Positions 1 to 12,128 of a stretch of 64,000 nucleotides of DNA are shown here, piece after piece. Both the position numbers and the translations under genes were made by a program. Origin of the DNA: Buddleja alternifolia (lineage: Eukaryota; Streptophyta; Magnoliopsida; Lamiales; Scrophulariaceae); NCBI GenBank assembly GCA_019426215.1, contig CM033406.1, forward strand, positions 4,851,001 to 4,915,000, read 5' to 3'. The notes below the pieces were generated by a model. It searched no databases and was not told the DNA's origin. It was given only the letters and a program-made list of their open reading frames with translations. Position 1 is the first letter of the stretch. The number at the start of each line of letters is the position of its first letter.

Positions 1-1636
1 GTCCTCAAATGCCACTAGAGGATTCGAGAATGTAAGGACATTATTAAATTGTGATTGTTTCATATTCTATCAATAAAAGGCAATTAGCTATTTACTATTA
101 TATTAGCATTTATATATTGTATTCATTTATAAGTTCATGAACACAAGAGTTACTCTCTAAGACACTAAAGGAGTTTGATACTTGTGTACTAAAATAGTCT
201 GTAAGTCAATGATTCTCAATTGGGCATTGGAAATCATGAAGACTTGTATGATGTGAGTTTTGATGAGAAAGGTGCCCGTCAATCACTAGGAAGTAGTGAA
301 GAACTCAAATCATAGGTGCACTGATGGAGATAATGGCACTCGGACATGACTCGCATCGATTCTGTGACATGGGTTTTTCACTATTTGACAATCAATGACA
401 GAATTGATTAAATTGTAATAGGTGTGTCTGAACTTTAGACTTGAGGAATCGAGTTGAAGATATACTTGTGACATTAGGTTTCTCATTAGAGTAGTTAGAC
501 CCAATTCACCCTTTAGTGGGGTCAACCTCGAAAGCAACTTAATGGGCAAGTAATAGTCTTAACTGATATCCAAAATGGGATTCGTTCCCTCGGAGGTGAA
601 CGAGAAATTATCCTATGAATTTATGAGTAAGTTAGATCTTAAAGTATTTGGCCAAAGCATTCATTGATGTGGACATATTATAAATATAGCACAGTGTCAA
701 GTTAGTGAGTTTGACCTAAAATCATGACTTTCACTTGACTGGGATAAGGAAACGAAGAGTTTATATTCACACGGTATTTACCATAGGAAAGGTAAAGATG
801 ATCTAATCATTTCATCTTATTTGAGTTACAATGTGGACCACTTGGCTGGCTAGGTGGGACCCACATTCAATGAAATTCTCCCATTGCCAAATATAGATGA
901 ACCTAAAGAGTCACGCTTAAAAAGGAAAAATCGATAGAAAATATGTAATATTTCTTGTGGTAATATTTTAAGTATTGGATATTTAAAATTAATTAAGTGG
1001 AATTAATTATTTGAAGAAATAAGTTAATTCATTTATAATTTAATTAATGTACTATTTCTGGAAGAAATAAAATTAATTAATGTCCCATCTATTATTTAAT
1101 TGGATTAATTAATTGGATTGAATTAATTAATTAAATAATGGATTGGACCGAGCTCAAATTGGTGCACCAAGAGACACACCAAGACTAATAAGGGACGGCC
1201 ACTAGGCGTCCTTGATGGGCTAAATTAAGCGCAAGGTATTAAATTAAGTGATATAAATATATCACATTAGTTAATACCTAGGTCATAAGTTACAATTAAC
1301 ATTTGAGCCACAAGACAAAAAAATTCCTCTCTCCCTCTAGCCCTAGCTGTTGGTCACTGTACTAAGCAAGGAGGAGATTTTTATGATCAAGCTTTTTCTG
1401 ACGAGACAATTTAGAGCCAGCACTTTTGGACTGCTCGGATTATCAAGAATTCAGCTGGAGCTTTTCGCGAAGAAATCGAAGAATAAGAAAGTTAGAGTTT
1501 CTCCAACCACTTCGCTACAATGGGTAAATTATCGTTTTCACTATCATACATACATTTGATCAGGATTGATTTATTGGAAATCCAAATAAAATTTTAAAAT
1601 ATTGTTTCCGCTGTGTTTGGTTTATTTTCTCCAGCA
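1..1636 (+). mobile_element. Copia-type LTR, cut by the window start
   Basis: This stretch aligns by eye, motif by motif, with the LTRs at 40321-41916 and 47748-49420. Shared stretches include the 'ccctcaaatgcc' start zone, the 'gtcaatgac' block, the 'ttagtggggtcaacctc' block, AT-rich 'ttaattaa' tracts and the end motif 'tccgctgtgtttgg'. The LTR starts before base 1 and ends near 1636 ('ccagca'). It is followed directly by an LTR-like sequence in the opposite orientation, so it appears to be inserted in that one. No coding potential is seen. It may be a solo LTR or the 3' LTR of an element outside the window. Confidence 0.7.
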
Positions 1637-2060
1637 AAACTCACATGACTAGATGTTGTGCAATAGATCATCGAAAGATGAAATTACAAACTACCCTACG
1701 TGTTCCACATGAGTTAGTTTATCTGCTTCAGCCAAAAACTTATCATTTCATTTACCTATAATCGCACACGAGACATTCTTGTTTACTGTCGAGACAGTCA
1801 ATGTCTTCTTGGCAATCACCTCACAACTACTACTTGACTCATTGAGATCGCACTTAGAGGTTGATCTCACCAACTGGTGTATCAGGCATAACCAGTCTAG
1901 CAACAGATCCAATGCTACAAGCACATTGATCATACCCCATAGGTCTTGGGCGTACGCATATTATGACCAGTAATCCAATTATTAACAGTCATTGAGTAAT
2001 TACACATGTGACCAAATTACTACGAGCCGTGTTCGAATATATCAATTTCATTGATAAATG

Positions 2061-2091
<31 letters not shown>

Positions 2092-2433
2092 GGTAGTACA
2101 AGCTCACACTATCCCATTGTGTTTAACTGACACTCTTTATTAGAGTATGTGTCATACAAGTCGAACCTTAATGCCCAATTAAGATTCTTCGACTTGCGAG
2201 TCCTTTGAAGTGTTTAAGTTCCAGACTCTTCTAGCGCCATCTCCTAATTCCATAAGGAGCGGAAAGTCTTCCTTCATACACTTGGACTATTTGTTCAATA
2301 CTCATTAATTCTATAAAGATTAATGAACAAAAATATAATTGCCATTCTATAAATGGATTAAACGTTTGTACAATATAATGAAGTGCTCTATACAATTTAT
2401 TTCCTCACTGGCATCGAGGGAACACACCTAACA
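1637..2433 (-). mobile_element. Fragment of an antisense Copia-type LTR
   Basis: On the minus strand this reads as the start of an LTR, with 'TGTTAGGTGTGTTCCCTCGA' beginning at 2433 and similar to the start of the solo LTR ending at 50243. It stops at 1637 where the plus-strand LTR lies, so the rest of this LTR probably continues beyond the left window edge. It carries a (TA)n run at 2061-2092. No genes are seen. Confidence 0.65.
2061..2092. repeat. (TA)n microsatellite
   Basis: Nearly pure alternating TA run inside the antisense LTR fragment. Confidence 0.95.
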
Positions 2434-2545
2434 AGAATGACATTATCCCAAGAATTGATTCCGATCAACACTGCTTTTGCTTACTCTCTCTAATATTCAA
2501 AGGACAAATAGAGGGACAGAGCATTTCAGAATACAGACAACCTGG

Positions 2546-3444
2546 TGTTGGGATCAGTACAGGGCCCGGGGATATCGGCGCAGCGAAAAATATATAATTT
2601 TAAAAATTAAAGCGGAATCTCCGAAATTAGGGCTAGGTCGACATGGTACCATCGGATTTAAAACTATCCTAGGAAAAAGTTTACTCGTGCTTACCTCTTG
2701 TAGACCTTAAAGCAATAACGTCTTTTTAAGTTACTCCCTGCTACAGTATTCATATTGATTTGCCCTAGTGCCCCAAGTGTTGTGACTCTGAGATGTATTC
2801 ACACCCTAACTTGTATCCTCAATTATCTCTACCAGTGCTAGCAAGGAGAATATCGAATCTTAGCTTTTTAGGAAAAAAGGTTTGGAATTATTTAAGTGTT
2901 CTTCGCACTCAGCGCATGAGTTTGAAGAAATCGTATGAAAGAAAATATTGTGAGAGAATAATAGAAAAAGTGTTTTCTCAAAAACTTATTTTCTCATGGC
3001 TTTTTTCAAAACCAAAAACTAATTCAAAATCACTTTTTCATTAGGTTTAAAAGAGGTGGAATACACACACACACACACATATATATATAGACCAACTAGG
3101 GTAAAAATCCTAGCCATAATACACGCCCCTCCCTCCTAAAAATTAGGGGAGAGGTGTGTACTATATATATATATATTTCATTTTTCTTTTATTCTCTTCC
3201 TTGTTTAGTTGGACTCCTTCCAATTAACTAGATATTACCAGATCTAATAATATCCTAATATATATGAAATAGAATCCTTCCATATCCAATTAATTAGTTA
3301 CTTTAATTAATTAAGGATTCTACCAAATATATTTATAGGATATTAATTAATATATATATATATATTGTACAAACTTGGTGAGCAAGATAAATCTTTCCAC
3401 CAAATCCACATACACAATACACACGCTACACGTGCAGTTTGTAT

Positions 3445-3492
<48 letters not shown>

Positions 3493-4250
3493 CTCTTTCC
3501 CCTAATTAATTAATTAGTCCTTCCCAATTTAATATTCTATTATTAATTAAATTATAGGACCATTAATTAATAAGTTAAATTAATTCCTTTTCTTTTAGTT
3601 AATTAAATCCAATTAATTAATCCCACCATTAATTCGCAAAGAATTAATTAGCCGATAAGTACTACACTAAGTTATGTATGTGACCCCTCAGGCTCGTTGT
3701 CAAGCTAGCAATAAGTCCCCGTAGGTTAGATTAATTATTCTAAATAATTAACTAGTCCTTGAATTAATTTCACCAAATTAATCCAAGGCACATATTGGTC
3801 ATGGTTCGATGTCTAACAACGTCGCCACGACTACTTAGATGTGTACGATGAAAAGAAAAAACATATCCGAGTTGCGATCGTTATGTGAGTAGAATCCCTT
3901 CATCATTTTACCATCTATGGTCTAGGGTATGGCGACGGTCGAACCCTAATAACCTTAGAAACTATGACTGTGTTGTGACATTTAATGATCCAGTCTTCTA
4001 TTCCGGGATCACCAATCCCTCTCAGAAGAAAATGGCTTTGATCAAAGGCTTTTAACGATCATTTAGATTCTCGCAACAGCATAGGAAATACCGGGTACTC
4101 GTGACCCTGGATGAATCCCTCTCCGACTGTCATTTGTTCCATTGCACTACCAGACTATACCCAATATACACGTCGTATGACTCTTTTGGAGTGCACGTGC
4201 ATATCAAAATGAGGAGGTGTTTGGGCACATCTTTAAGAGGAAACAAGAGA
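2546..4250 (-). mobile_element. Degenerate antisense LTR, right end unclear
   Basis: The plus-strand start 'TGTTGGGATC' matches the complement of a typical LTR end (..CCAACA). The interior shares phrases with the LTR at 27791-29807: 'catggtaccatcggatttaaaac' here against 'catggtatcatcgggttttaaaat' there, and 'gctagcaataagtcc' in both. It contains several TA runs (about 3340-3364 and 3441-3489). The far end fades around 4200-4300 with no TSD, so the boundary is approximate. No ORF of note is seen. Confidence 0.5.
3431..3489. repeat. (TA)n microsatellite
   Basis: Long interrupted TA tract inside the degenerate LTR. Confidence 0.9.
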
Positions 4251-4787
4251 TCACGTCCCAAACAGCAGGAAGCCTCGATTGGATGAGATGCTATGTTCAT
4301 TTCTCATTTTTCTTAGGAAAAGTAAGGGATTTAAGGGAGTAGAGATATGATGGAGAAAGTGAGTTTGGATGAGGTTTTTTTATAGTAAAAAGTGTAATGA
4401 TTAGGTGTGATGTGGTATGCGTTGTTTTGTAAGAAAAGTTGTTTTCTATGGGAAATTGGTATGGATGAGGTTTTATTTTATAAGAAAATTTAGAGATATT
4501 TAAGTTAAACTCATCGATTAAGACATCTAAAAATATATAAAGTGGATCTTAGTTCGTAGTTTACGTAATTTCGAATCAAGATATGTGATTATTTTTATTT
4601 TTATTTTGGTAGCTATGTGATTATTTTGATGAATATATTAAAATATTGGCAAATAAAGGCCTTTTTATTATTGGTGCACTGTCTAATCAAGAGTAGTAAA
4701 ATTTCTGACTTTCTTTGAGGAAAATCTTAAAGAATTGCCACATAAATCCATTGTTTAAGGAAATTTGAGATTTTTTTAGGAAAATTG
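4251..4787. other. AT-rich stretch with nothing recognised
   Basis: About 540 bp between two LTRs. No coding region, RNA gene or clear repeat could be seen. It ends with AATTG, the left copy of the target duplication of the next element. Confidence 0.6.
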
Positions 4788-7020
4788 TGTTGGGTTGGGC
4801 AATCCCCAAGGTAGGTTAGCACAACGAAATTTAAAAAATTTAATAAACACTAGCCCGAAACAGGATTAATGGCCGGTTTAATCGAGCTAATAAAAATGAG
4901 AAAAACTAACTACGCGAAATACCTTTCGCGTTATTTCTCTTGTACAAGTTTCTGATCTTATCAACCCGAACAAAATACTCCCTTGACTCGAATCAATTAA
5001 GAAACCGTCGGCCTCCTTCAATCTCCAAGCTCCGTTTTTGTTTCTTGTATCTTCAAGCGATCCAATCATCTCGCCTCTAAGATGTATCCGCATCTCCGTA
5101 TAATTCTCAATAAATATATATATGGTGCTAGCCTATGTATTTATTTTAGATCTAATCTAAGTATATATACGAAGGTGGGAATATATGTGAAAGATTAATC
5201 TCAACACATGAGCAAAACCTTGTCTTAGAAATATGGGCAAGGGGGCAAGTTTATGGAGAAAATTAGAAGATGAAATTTTCTCTTTTTTCTTCGTTACACT
5301 CAAAAAGTGTGTGTGTGTGTATTTTCATAGCACACATTTATAGAGAGATTCCTAGGTTTAGTTTACTTGGAAGTCAAGATGAAATCAAATATCCAAGAAT
5401 TGACTTTCATCTAATCCTAAGTAAACTCTATTAAGGAGTTTTCTAAAAACAAGGAACTTATCTTCCAAGCTAACTTGTTCCTTTTTCTTTCTCCTAAATA
5501 TTTCCTTGATTCCAACTGGATCAAGACTTGGAGAGGAATTAATCCTCTCCTCAAATTCTCGTCCCCCACACGCCCTCTCATTGCCTTGGAGTCCAAATTT
5601 TTTATCCAACTTGATTTAATTTTTGACTCCTTATTTGATTAAATAGTCCAACAATTTAATTAAATATTTCATAATAATTATAGTCCAACCTTAATTATTA
5701 ATACCTTATTATTCCTTTAATTTTATTTAATTTTCAATTTTCTCTACTAATTAAACACAATCCATGGACTCTACTTGGTTCATTAATTATTAATCTTACT
5801 TGATTAATTAAATAGTCTAATGAATTGATCTTCCACCAATTAATTAATATTCTTCTTTAGATAAGTCCTAGATCTTCCTAATTTCACTTCAACTTCCAAA
5901 GTTGATTAATCATATCTTTTAAGCAAAAACCTTAGGAGTTAGTGTATGACCCTTTAGGCTCGTTCATGTTCTAGTTGTAAGTACACTCTCTAAAAGTGCC
6001 ATTGTACCTTTCTATATTTAGAAAGTACTAGATTAAATCTTCCTTGATTTAATCCGACCATGAATTATTACCCATAATAGTATGGTACCTACAAGTTGAG
6101 ATTACTGTCTAGCAACGAGCCTCAAAGACCTAGACACAAACGATATCAAGATACTCAACCTATCATAACCACGATCCTCGCATAAGTAAGATCCCTCCAT
6201 CAAATTTTCCGAATTGGTGTCTCGAGTAATGGCTTAGTCGAAACTCTTATGACTCAATCTCTACGTCTCCTTTATTGCATGATATCGATTTATGCAATCC
6301 AAACAAGGAAACATTCCGCCTCTTTTGATTGCCATACTTTGGCCAAAGATTCCTTGAATCGATTCAATAAGCAAAACATAGGAAATGTCTGATTCGCTAA
6401 ATCAGTGATGGATACCATCTTGGTCTCTCATGTACCTCAACACATAATCATACTATACACAAGATATCCCATATGATGATTCGCGAAGAAATCATGAGAT
6501 AAGTCAAAGTATAATCGAATATGCTCAAGGTAACAAATGGAACCTCAGGTCCATAAGGATCACTCTTATGTCTACGTGATTATAGGAAATTCCATATTCA
6601 ATCAGGATAACCATTTTAGGAATTTTCAGCGGGGTTGTTCAGTTCACTCATTATCCCAAATGAGAACCCTCGTGTACATCTATGTCTATGGAATGAGGCA
6701 CGTTCTCCAAGAACTATGTACACAAGTAAGTCTTTTGAGTTTTTGTCAATATCCCTCATCTTGACAGACCCATTGATGACTTGGAACGTTTTAAGAACCA
6801 CAACCTTAGAAACAAATTCCATCATCGTCATTCTCGATGTCTGATGATGTCCCATAGTCATGTGTGATTCAAGGGACTTCGATCTAAGCATATAATAACA
6901 ATTTAAGAACAAAGAATGCTATAATAAAATTGAATTTATTTATAAGAAAAGATGATCTCATAGAGTTTATTACATAGAAAATGGCGCCCAAAATTGGCGT
7001 GCCGGGCATCTACCTTAACA
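4788..7020 (-). mobile_element. Solo LTR, 2.2 kb, with 5-bp target duplication
   Basis: The plus-strand start is 'TGTTGGGTTGGG' and the end 'CTACCTTAACA', giving canonical TG..CA termini. The flanking bases are AATTG at 4783-4787 and AATTG at 7021-7025, a perfect 5-bp target-site duplication. The interior resembles the LTR at 27791-29807, including 'gtgtatgaccctttaggctcgtt' against 'gtgtgtgatcgcttaagttc'. There is no internal retrotransposon region, so this is best read as a solo LTR left by LTR-LTR recombination. Short ORFs within it look like chance. Confidence 0.85.
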
Positions 7021-7069
7021 AATTGTGTGTAGCATTTATTTGGAATTTCTTTACAAGAAGCCAAACAAA

Positions 7070-9920
7070 TGCATTCTAATGGGAAACACGTTCCATCCAA
7101 TTAGGGCCTGAGTATCTCCAAAAGTTGGAAAGAAAACTCCTGAATCAGTATTATGAGACACTTCATCACGAAGGGTTGTTTTGTAAATAGAAGTCAAGGG
7201 TAAAGTGGCTTAAGGCGGGGGATCTTAATACCCACTTCTTCCATATGGAAACCACTACACGTTAAGGTTTCACTCCCATCCGCCCTCTGATGCCGGACGA
7301 GGGAGAGTGGGAATCAGATGAGGAGAAGGTGAGACAGATGGCTATGGAGTACTACAAGGATCATATGTGTTGGGTCCTAATGTTATCCCTTATGAGACCA
7401 GTGAGGGCTTTTTGACTTTGACCGATACCACCACTGTATGCTCAAAGCTGACATAACTAAAGAATAGATGAGAAAAATGCTTCGGGATATGCATCTGATT
7501 AAAGCCTCGGGTCCAGACGGGATGCAACAGATGTTATTTAAGAGGTGCTAAGACATAATAGACAACGAGGTCTTCAGTACAGTGCGATAAGCTATTTAAA
7601 CAGGTTATATTGATCCCTGTTTTAATGAACCTCGCATTTGTTTATTCCTAAAGAGAAACACCCAACACACTTAGCTAATTTTTGTCTTACAAGTCTTATC
7701 AATGTTACCTAGAAGCTCATTACTAAGACCATGTTAAATCACATTCATCATCTGATAGATAGCATTATCCCCTAGACTCAGTAGCTTTATCAAAGGTTGC
7801 TAGACCATCTATAACGTTATTGTGACTCATGAGATAAATTCATAAATTGAAATGATTAAAGGTAAAAAAGGGATACTTTATTGCTAAATCTGACTTCGAG
7901 AAGGTTTTTAATAAGATTAATTGGACTTTTTAAAAAGTGTATTGAAGGAGATATGTTTCCCGGAGATGTAGATTCAACTTATTATGAATTGTATGTCCAA
8001 TTCCAAGCCATCTCTATTAAGGACGAGGCCACATACTGGTTCAATCCCAAGCATAGTCTAAAATAAGGGGATCCTCTCTCGACTTATCTACTCTTTTTCT
8101 GTATTCAGAAATTAGGACCCTAATTTAGAAGGCGATTGACGTGGAGAGATGTAAATCAGTGCCGACATCACGTACGAGACCTTATCTCTCATATCTCATG
8201 TTTGTAGACAATCTCATTATCTTTGGGAAGGCCTCGGTTCAATAGGTTAATGTGATGCATGAGGTGCTGGGGAAGTATTGTAATATGTCTGGTTAGTTAG
8301 TGAATCTATTCACTATCTTTGCACCCCTTTACACCATTATAGAGTTCGAAAAAAGGACTATGTCTTCCTTATCGAGCAGGTTAATAAGAAACTCATGGGG
8401 TAGAAACGAAAGTATTTATCCTTAGCGGGGAGCATGACTCTCATTAAGGTGACTACTTATTCTATCCCAACGTACTTCATGCAAGCCTCCAAGAGACGGG
8501 GTGAGAGTTTGTGAAACTATTAACTGGATTAATAGGCGTTTCCTTTGGGATGGTTCGGAGAGTAAAAGATGGATGCATGTCGTTAATTGAGATAAGGTTT
8601 TAAGATAAAGCAAAGGGGAGGGCTCGATTTATGAAAAATGCGGGCGTCTAACATAGCTTTTCTTGGTAAACTAGTGTGGCATCTGATTAGGGGTGATTTG
8701 AAGGTTTGGGTTTAAGTTATCAGACATAAGTACATCCTCCGTGATGGGGCAAGAATGGGAGCGGCTACATCTCACACATTAAAGAGCATACAAACGGTGT
8801 ACCCGTTTCTCGAAAATGGGTTGCAATGGAAAGTTGGGAATGATAGGTTGACTCAATTTTGGACCTAGTTGCGGTTGGGAGATAAGATCATCAAGGATCG
8901 TGTCACTCAAAATATACCTGATGAAGACTTGAGTAGAACGGTGGAGAGCTATTGAAAATCCAATGTGGGATGGAAATGGAGGGAGTTACGTGACCTCCCA
9001 ACCAACGCAAAATGTGAACTTTGTGAGGCGAATATTGATAGTCACTGGATAATGAGGAGACTTATGTTTGGCATCATATAGTGGATGGAAAATTTAGTTG
9101 CAAGAGCGCTTATAATGTTCTCATTGAATATCAGGAAGAGAGGGGGATGGGAAGGATCAGCGTCGGGTTTGGAAGGTGAATGGCGCTTATTTTTGCAAAA
9201 TGCTCCTGTGGCTTCTTCGTCATAATAAAGTGCTTACCAACCACTAGTTTCAGCATCCGGGGAGCATTCCAATTGCAGAGCGTCGTATTTTTGGTCACTC
9301 GGACGAGATGAATCTCCATGCTCGTCGTGATTGTCAGTAGGCGTCAATAGTGTGGAAACAAATCGTCCTTCCATGATAGCACATGACTTACTTCTCACTT
9401 GGTACAAAGGCATGGGTGGATTGAAATCTCTCTAAGACGGCTCACAAGTATGATTGGAATGCCGATTGGTGTAGTACTTTCACTGTGACTTTGAATCCCA
9501 TTTGGTAGGGTCAGAATCATGCAGTCCATGAGACGAATGAAGAGGTGCTGAACATGGATATTCACACGATACACTATCGTGTTGCTGAGACCCGTATAGG
9601 TCACGATCAGACGGATCCCGATTCAGTTACTAGTAACATTCAACTTTCAAAGACTCACATCATTTAAGGTAGCTCCATTGCAGGAATTGGAGGCATGTCG
9701 AGGGATGAGTACGGCCGATGGTTGGGTGGTTTTAGAGGTAGGAATCCCTCAAGTAATGTTCTGGCCGCTGAATTACACGCCATTTTGCATGGTTTGGAGT
9801 ATGCATGGGAAGCTGACAAATGGGAGGTGATTATTGAGTCTGACTGCAGCAAGGCCATCAAGCTTGTCCGGGAAGCCTTGTTCGAACATCAATTGTTGGG
9901 TTATTTCGGCAATTCATAAC
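7070..9920 (+). pseudogene. Decayed LINE (non-LTR retrotransposon) ORF2: RT to RNase H
   Basis: Conceptual translation in shifting frames shows the order of a plant L1-type ORF2. Near 7190-7240 is 'KSRVKWLKAGDLNTHFFH', a block found just before the reverse transcriptase in these elements. Near 7500-7540 is 'KASGPDGMQQMLFK', like the RT motif that includes PGPDG. Near 8190-8225 is 'LSYLMFVDNLIIFGKA', at the place of the catalytic YADD/FADD box, here with aspartates changed (FVDN). At 9695-9890 a block including 'AAELHAILHGLEYAW' and 'IIESDCSKAI' matches the C-terminal RNase H domain. Many stops and frameshifts make it non-functional. The 5' part (ORF1, endonuclease) is absent and the left flank is the solo LTR. 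Confidence 0.8.
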
Positions 9921-9934
9921 ATGATGAGATATTT

Positions 9935-10039
9935 TTGTGACAAAAACACAAATTCTTGTCACTAAAAATTTATAATTAGTGACAACTTTAACATTGTCAC
10001 TTAACATTTTGTCATTCATGTATTTTTTTTCTTGTAGTG
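9935..10039. mobile_element. Terminal fragment of a CACTA-type DNA transposon
   Basis: The segment ends with 'cttgtagtg' at 10039, the complement of CACTACAAG, the usual terminal inverted repeat start of plant CACTA elements, preceded by a T run (A run in the TIR). It also has subterminal repeats of the 'ttgtcacta'/'tagtgacaa' type in both orientations (9955-10015), as CACTA ends do. No matching left terminus was found, so this is one end only, joined to the LINE 3' region. Confidence 0.6.
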
Positions 10040-11282
10040 GTTTGTGTTAAAGATCAATCAAGTGCCTACATTTATAATTTAAAACAAGATCCATCGAACA
10101 CTTTTTCAATTCTCCATATCATTTAATAGCTATTTGTTTAGAGGCCTATCTTAGTCTAAGGAGACACATGCTTAAAAGTGGTACATCTCGTGGCATTCTC
10201 TTTTTCCTTCTTCAGCTCCGTCTAAAATTCTCTTTCTCAGCTAGTTAGCGTTGATTTATAATGCATCTTTAACTTTAATGGATTGTATATGACAACCATT
10301 AATTACCTCCACCCCGCCCCACAGTAAAGTTTTGTACTTTACTTCCCCTATAGGAAACAAGCTTTCTTACTCTTTAAGCAACTGATTCAGCTTTTCCAAT
10401 CAAATAACAAAATGTTCTTCATCCTATTCAAACTCTCCTATATGTCTTATGCGCAGTATTTGCTCAACTAGAAATATTAATCCATGTATAAACTTAATGG
10501 TTATATGCTCAAATATTTGACATTGTGTTGTTATACAAAATAAAATTCTTTTGTGGAATTATAACACTAGTTATTGTTATTGAGTGCTGAAACTCCAATT
10601 TTGGTACATTTACTACTATCGCCCCGTCACAGGACAGATTACGACTGACCAGAAATTCCAAGCCCGGAGAAATCGAAAAGATACAACAATGTATGTAAAC
10701 ACAACACTAGGAGCAAGTTTTTTTAGTTTAATCACACTAGTGATCCATGACTATGCTGATAACAATACAAATATATTTCTCAATGATAATGACACAGGCT
10801 TGGCATTTCACATGTTAATCAGTTAAAGTGTTTTTTCTTCTTTTGCTATGTCATTTAAAAGTGTTGTTTAATTCTTCTGATCTTGTAATTCTCCACTACT
10901 GTAAAGAAATTTCCTTATATTATAAGAACCTTTTTAGGGTGCAAGGGGCATCAATGTTTATTTTCATGCAATTATTCTTTACCGTCTATATATACACACA
11001 CACACATACATATACATATATGTTAAAAGTGGTATGCAGGAAGAAAGCTTGAAGGTTCAATTGACTGTAAAAAGGCAAAACGGCTGAGATGAGCAGGCTT
11101 GCTTTTTCACTTTTATTATTGAAAAGCACTGTATCACAAATTAAAGTAGATCAAAGAATCCACAACTTTTAGATATATAGCATAATATAATGCTATTTCT
11201 AATCTATTAGGTAGTCAATTTAATACGCGAAAGTGCTTTATGAATTTACCATGTAATTAAGCAACTGGAGTAGTAGGAGTAG
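10040..11282. other. Intergenic region upstream of the DUF761 gene
   Basis: About 1.2 kb, AT-rich, with a short (CA)n/(TA)n stretch near 10990-11025. Small ORFs here show no family resemblance. The last few hundred bases probably include the promoter of the downstream gene. Confidence 0.5.
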
Positions 11283-11290
11283 TATATAAA
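11283..11290 (+). promoter_or_regulatory. Probable TATA box of the DUF761 gene
   Basis: The sequence TATATAAA lies about 215 bp before the ATG at 11502. It would place the transcript start near 11315 and give a leader of about 190 nt. This is inferred from motif and spacing only. Confidence 0.5.
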
Positions 11291-11501
11291 GTAGTGTTTA
11301 TGGGTTGGGAGAGCTCGGCTCCACTGCTATACATAGTACTTCAATACTAGATACAAATTAAAACCCTTTTCAAAAGCTTGTACTACTATTATATATTCAC
11401 GTACTATCTGTACGTATAGTATTCCATCTTTAGACTGCACATAAATTTGTTTTGTTTTGATCATTGAAGGGGCGGTAGCTAGAAACAGATTGATTGCAAG
11501 T

Positions 11502-12128
11502 ATGAAGGGTAAAGGTGCAACGTCAGGTGTGAAGCAGATGTTATCTATGGTGAGTTGTGTGGCTAAATCCAAATGTATAGCCATTCGATCCAAAACGGAT
11601 GCCATTAAAGCACAACTTATGATTACAGCTTTGACAGTTATGTCTAAGAAGAAAAAGTTCTCTTTGGGTGCCATCTCTGGGAAGATTAATGAGGCAATAG
11701 ATGGAATATTTCACCATCATAATAATAATATTGATGATCACGAAGACGAGAGTAAGGCCATTGTGCTCTACAACAATAACTCAGCCGCCGCCACCTCTAC
11801 CAGGATTTCTGAGGCTGATCAGACAAGCCATTACAGCCGTCAGATTGACTATGGTGGTGATGATGATGATAAAAAGTATCCTGACCTTAGGCACTCGTTG
11901 TTCGATGAGGAGGAAGAGAAGGAGCTTGTTGATTTATTGGAAGAGGACCAAAATTCTTCGGTTATAGATCAAGTGAAAAATTCAAAGGAAAATGGGGAGA
12001 ATTTCAATTTGGAAGACGAGATTGATGAGGTGGCAGATATGTTCATAACTAAATTTCACAAACGGATGAGACTGCAGAAGCTGCTGTCATTCAAGAGGCA
12101 TCAGCAGATGATGGAGAGGAGTACCTGA
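11502..12128 (+). CDS. DUF761 domain protein (cotton-fibre-expressed-like)
   Basis: Single-exon gene for a 208-residue protein. The C-terminus (about residues 173-195), including 'EVADMFITKFHKRMRLQ', matches the DUF761 motif of plant proteins often annotated as cotton fibre expressed protein. The basic N-terminus (residues 10-70), rich in Lys with 'KAQLMITAL' and 'LGAISGKINEAI', is also typical of the family. The middle is low-complexity: HHHNNN near 71-76, GGDDDDKK near 118-125 and an acidic run (DEEEEKELVDLLEED) near 135-149. No signal peptide or strong membrane segment is seen. The ATG at 11502 is chosen as the first ATG in frame; the frame is open 45 bp further upstream but without an ATG. 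The biochemical role of the family is not settled. The gene looks intact; a coding-free LTR element lies 500 bp downstream. Confidence 0.85.
   Translation: MKGKGATSGVKQMLSMVSCVAKSKCIAIRSKTDAIKAQLMITALTVMSKKKKFSLGAISGKINEAIDGIFHHHNNNIDDHEDESKAIVLYNNNSAAATSTRISEADQTSHYSRQIDYGGDDDDKKYPDLRHSLFDEEEEKELVDLLEEDQNSSVIDQVKNSKENGENFNLEDEIDEVADMFITKFHKRMRLQKLLSFKRHQQMMERST

Noticed and set aside
3061..3180. CA/TA repeats as a possible CRISPR-like or satellite array
   Set aside because: Plain microsatellites in AT-rich LTR sequence; no regular spacing or spacers.
6616..6912. A 98-codon open frame on the minus strand
   Set aside because: It lies wholly within the solo LTR 4788-7020, overlaps other open frames, and shows no family resemblance.
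11457..11501. Upstream extension of the DUF761 protein
   Set aside because: The frame is open but begins with TTG; the first ATG is at 11502, where the family-like sequence starts.
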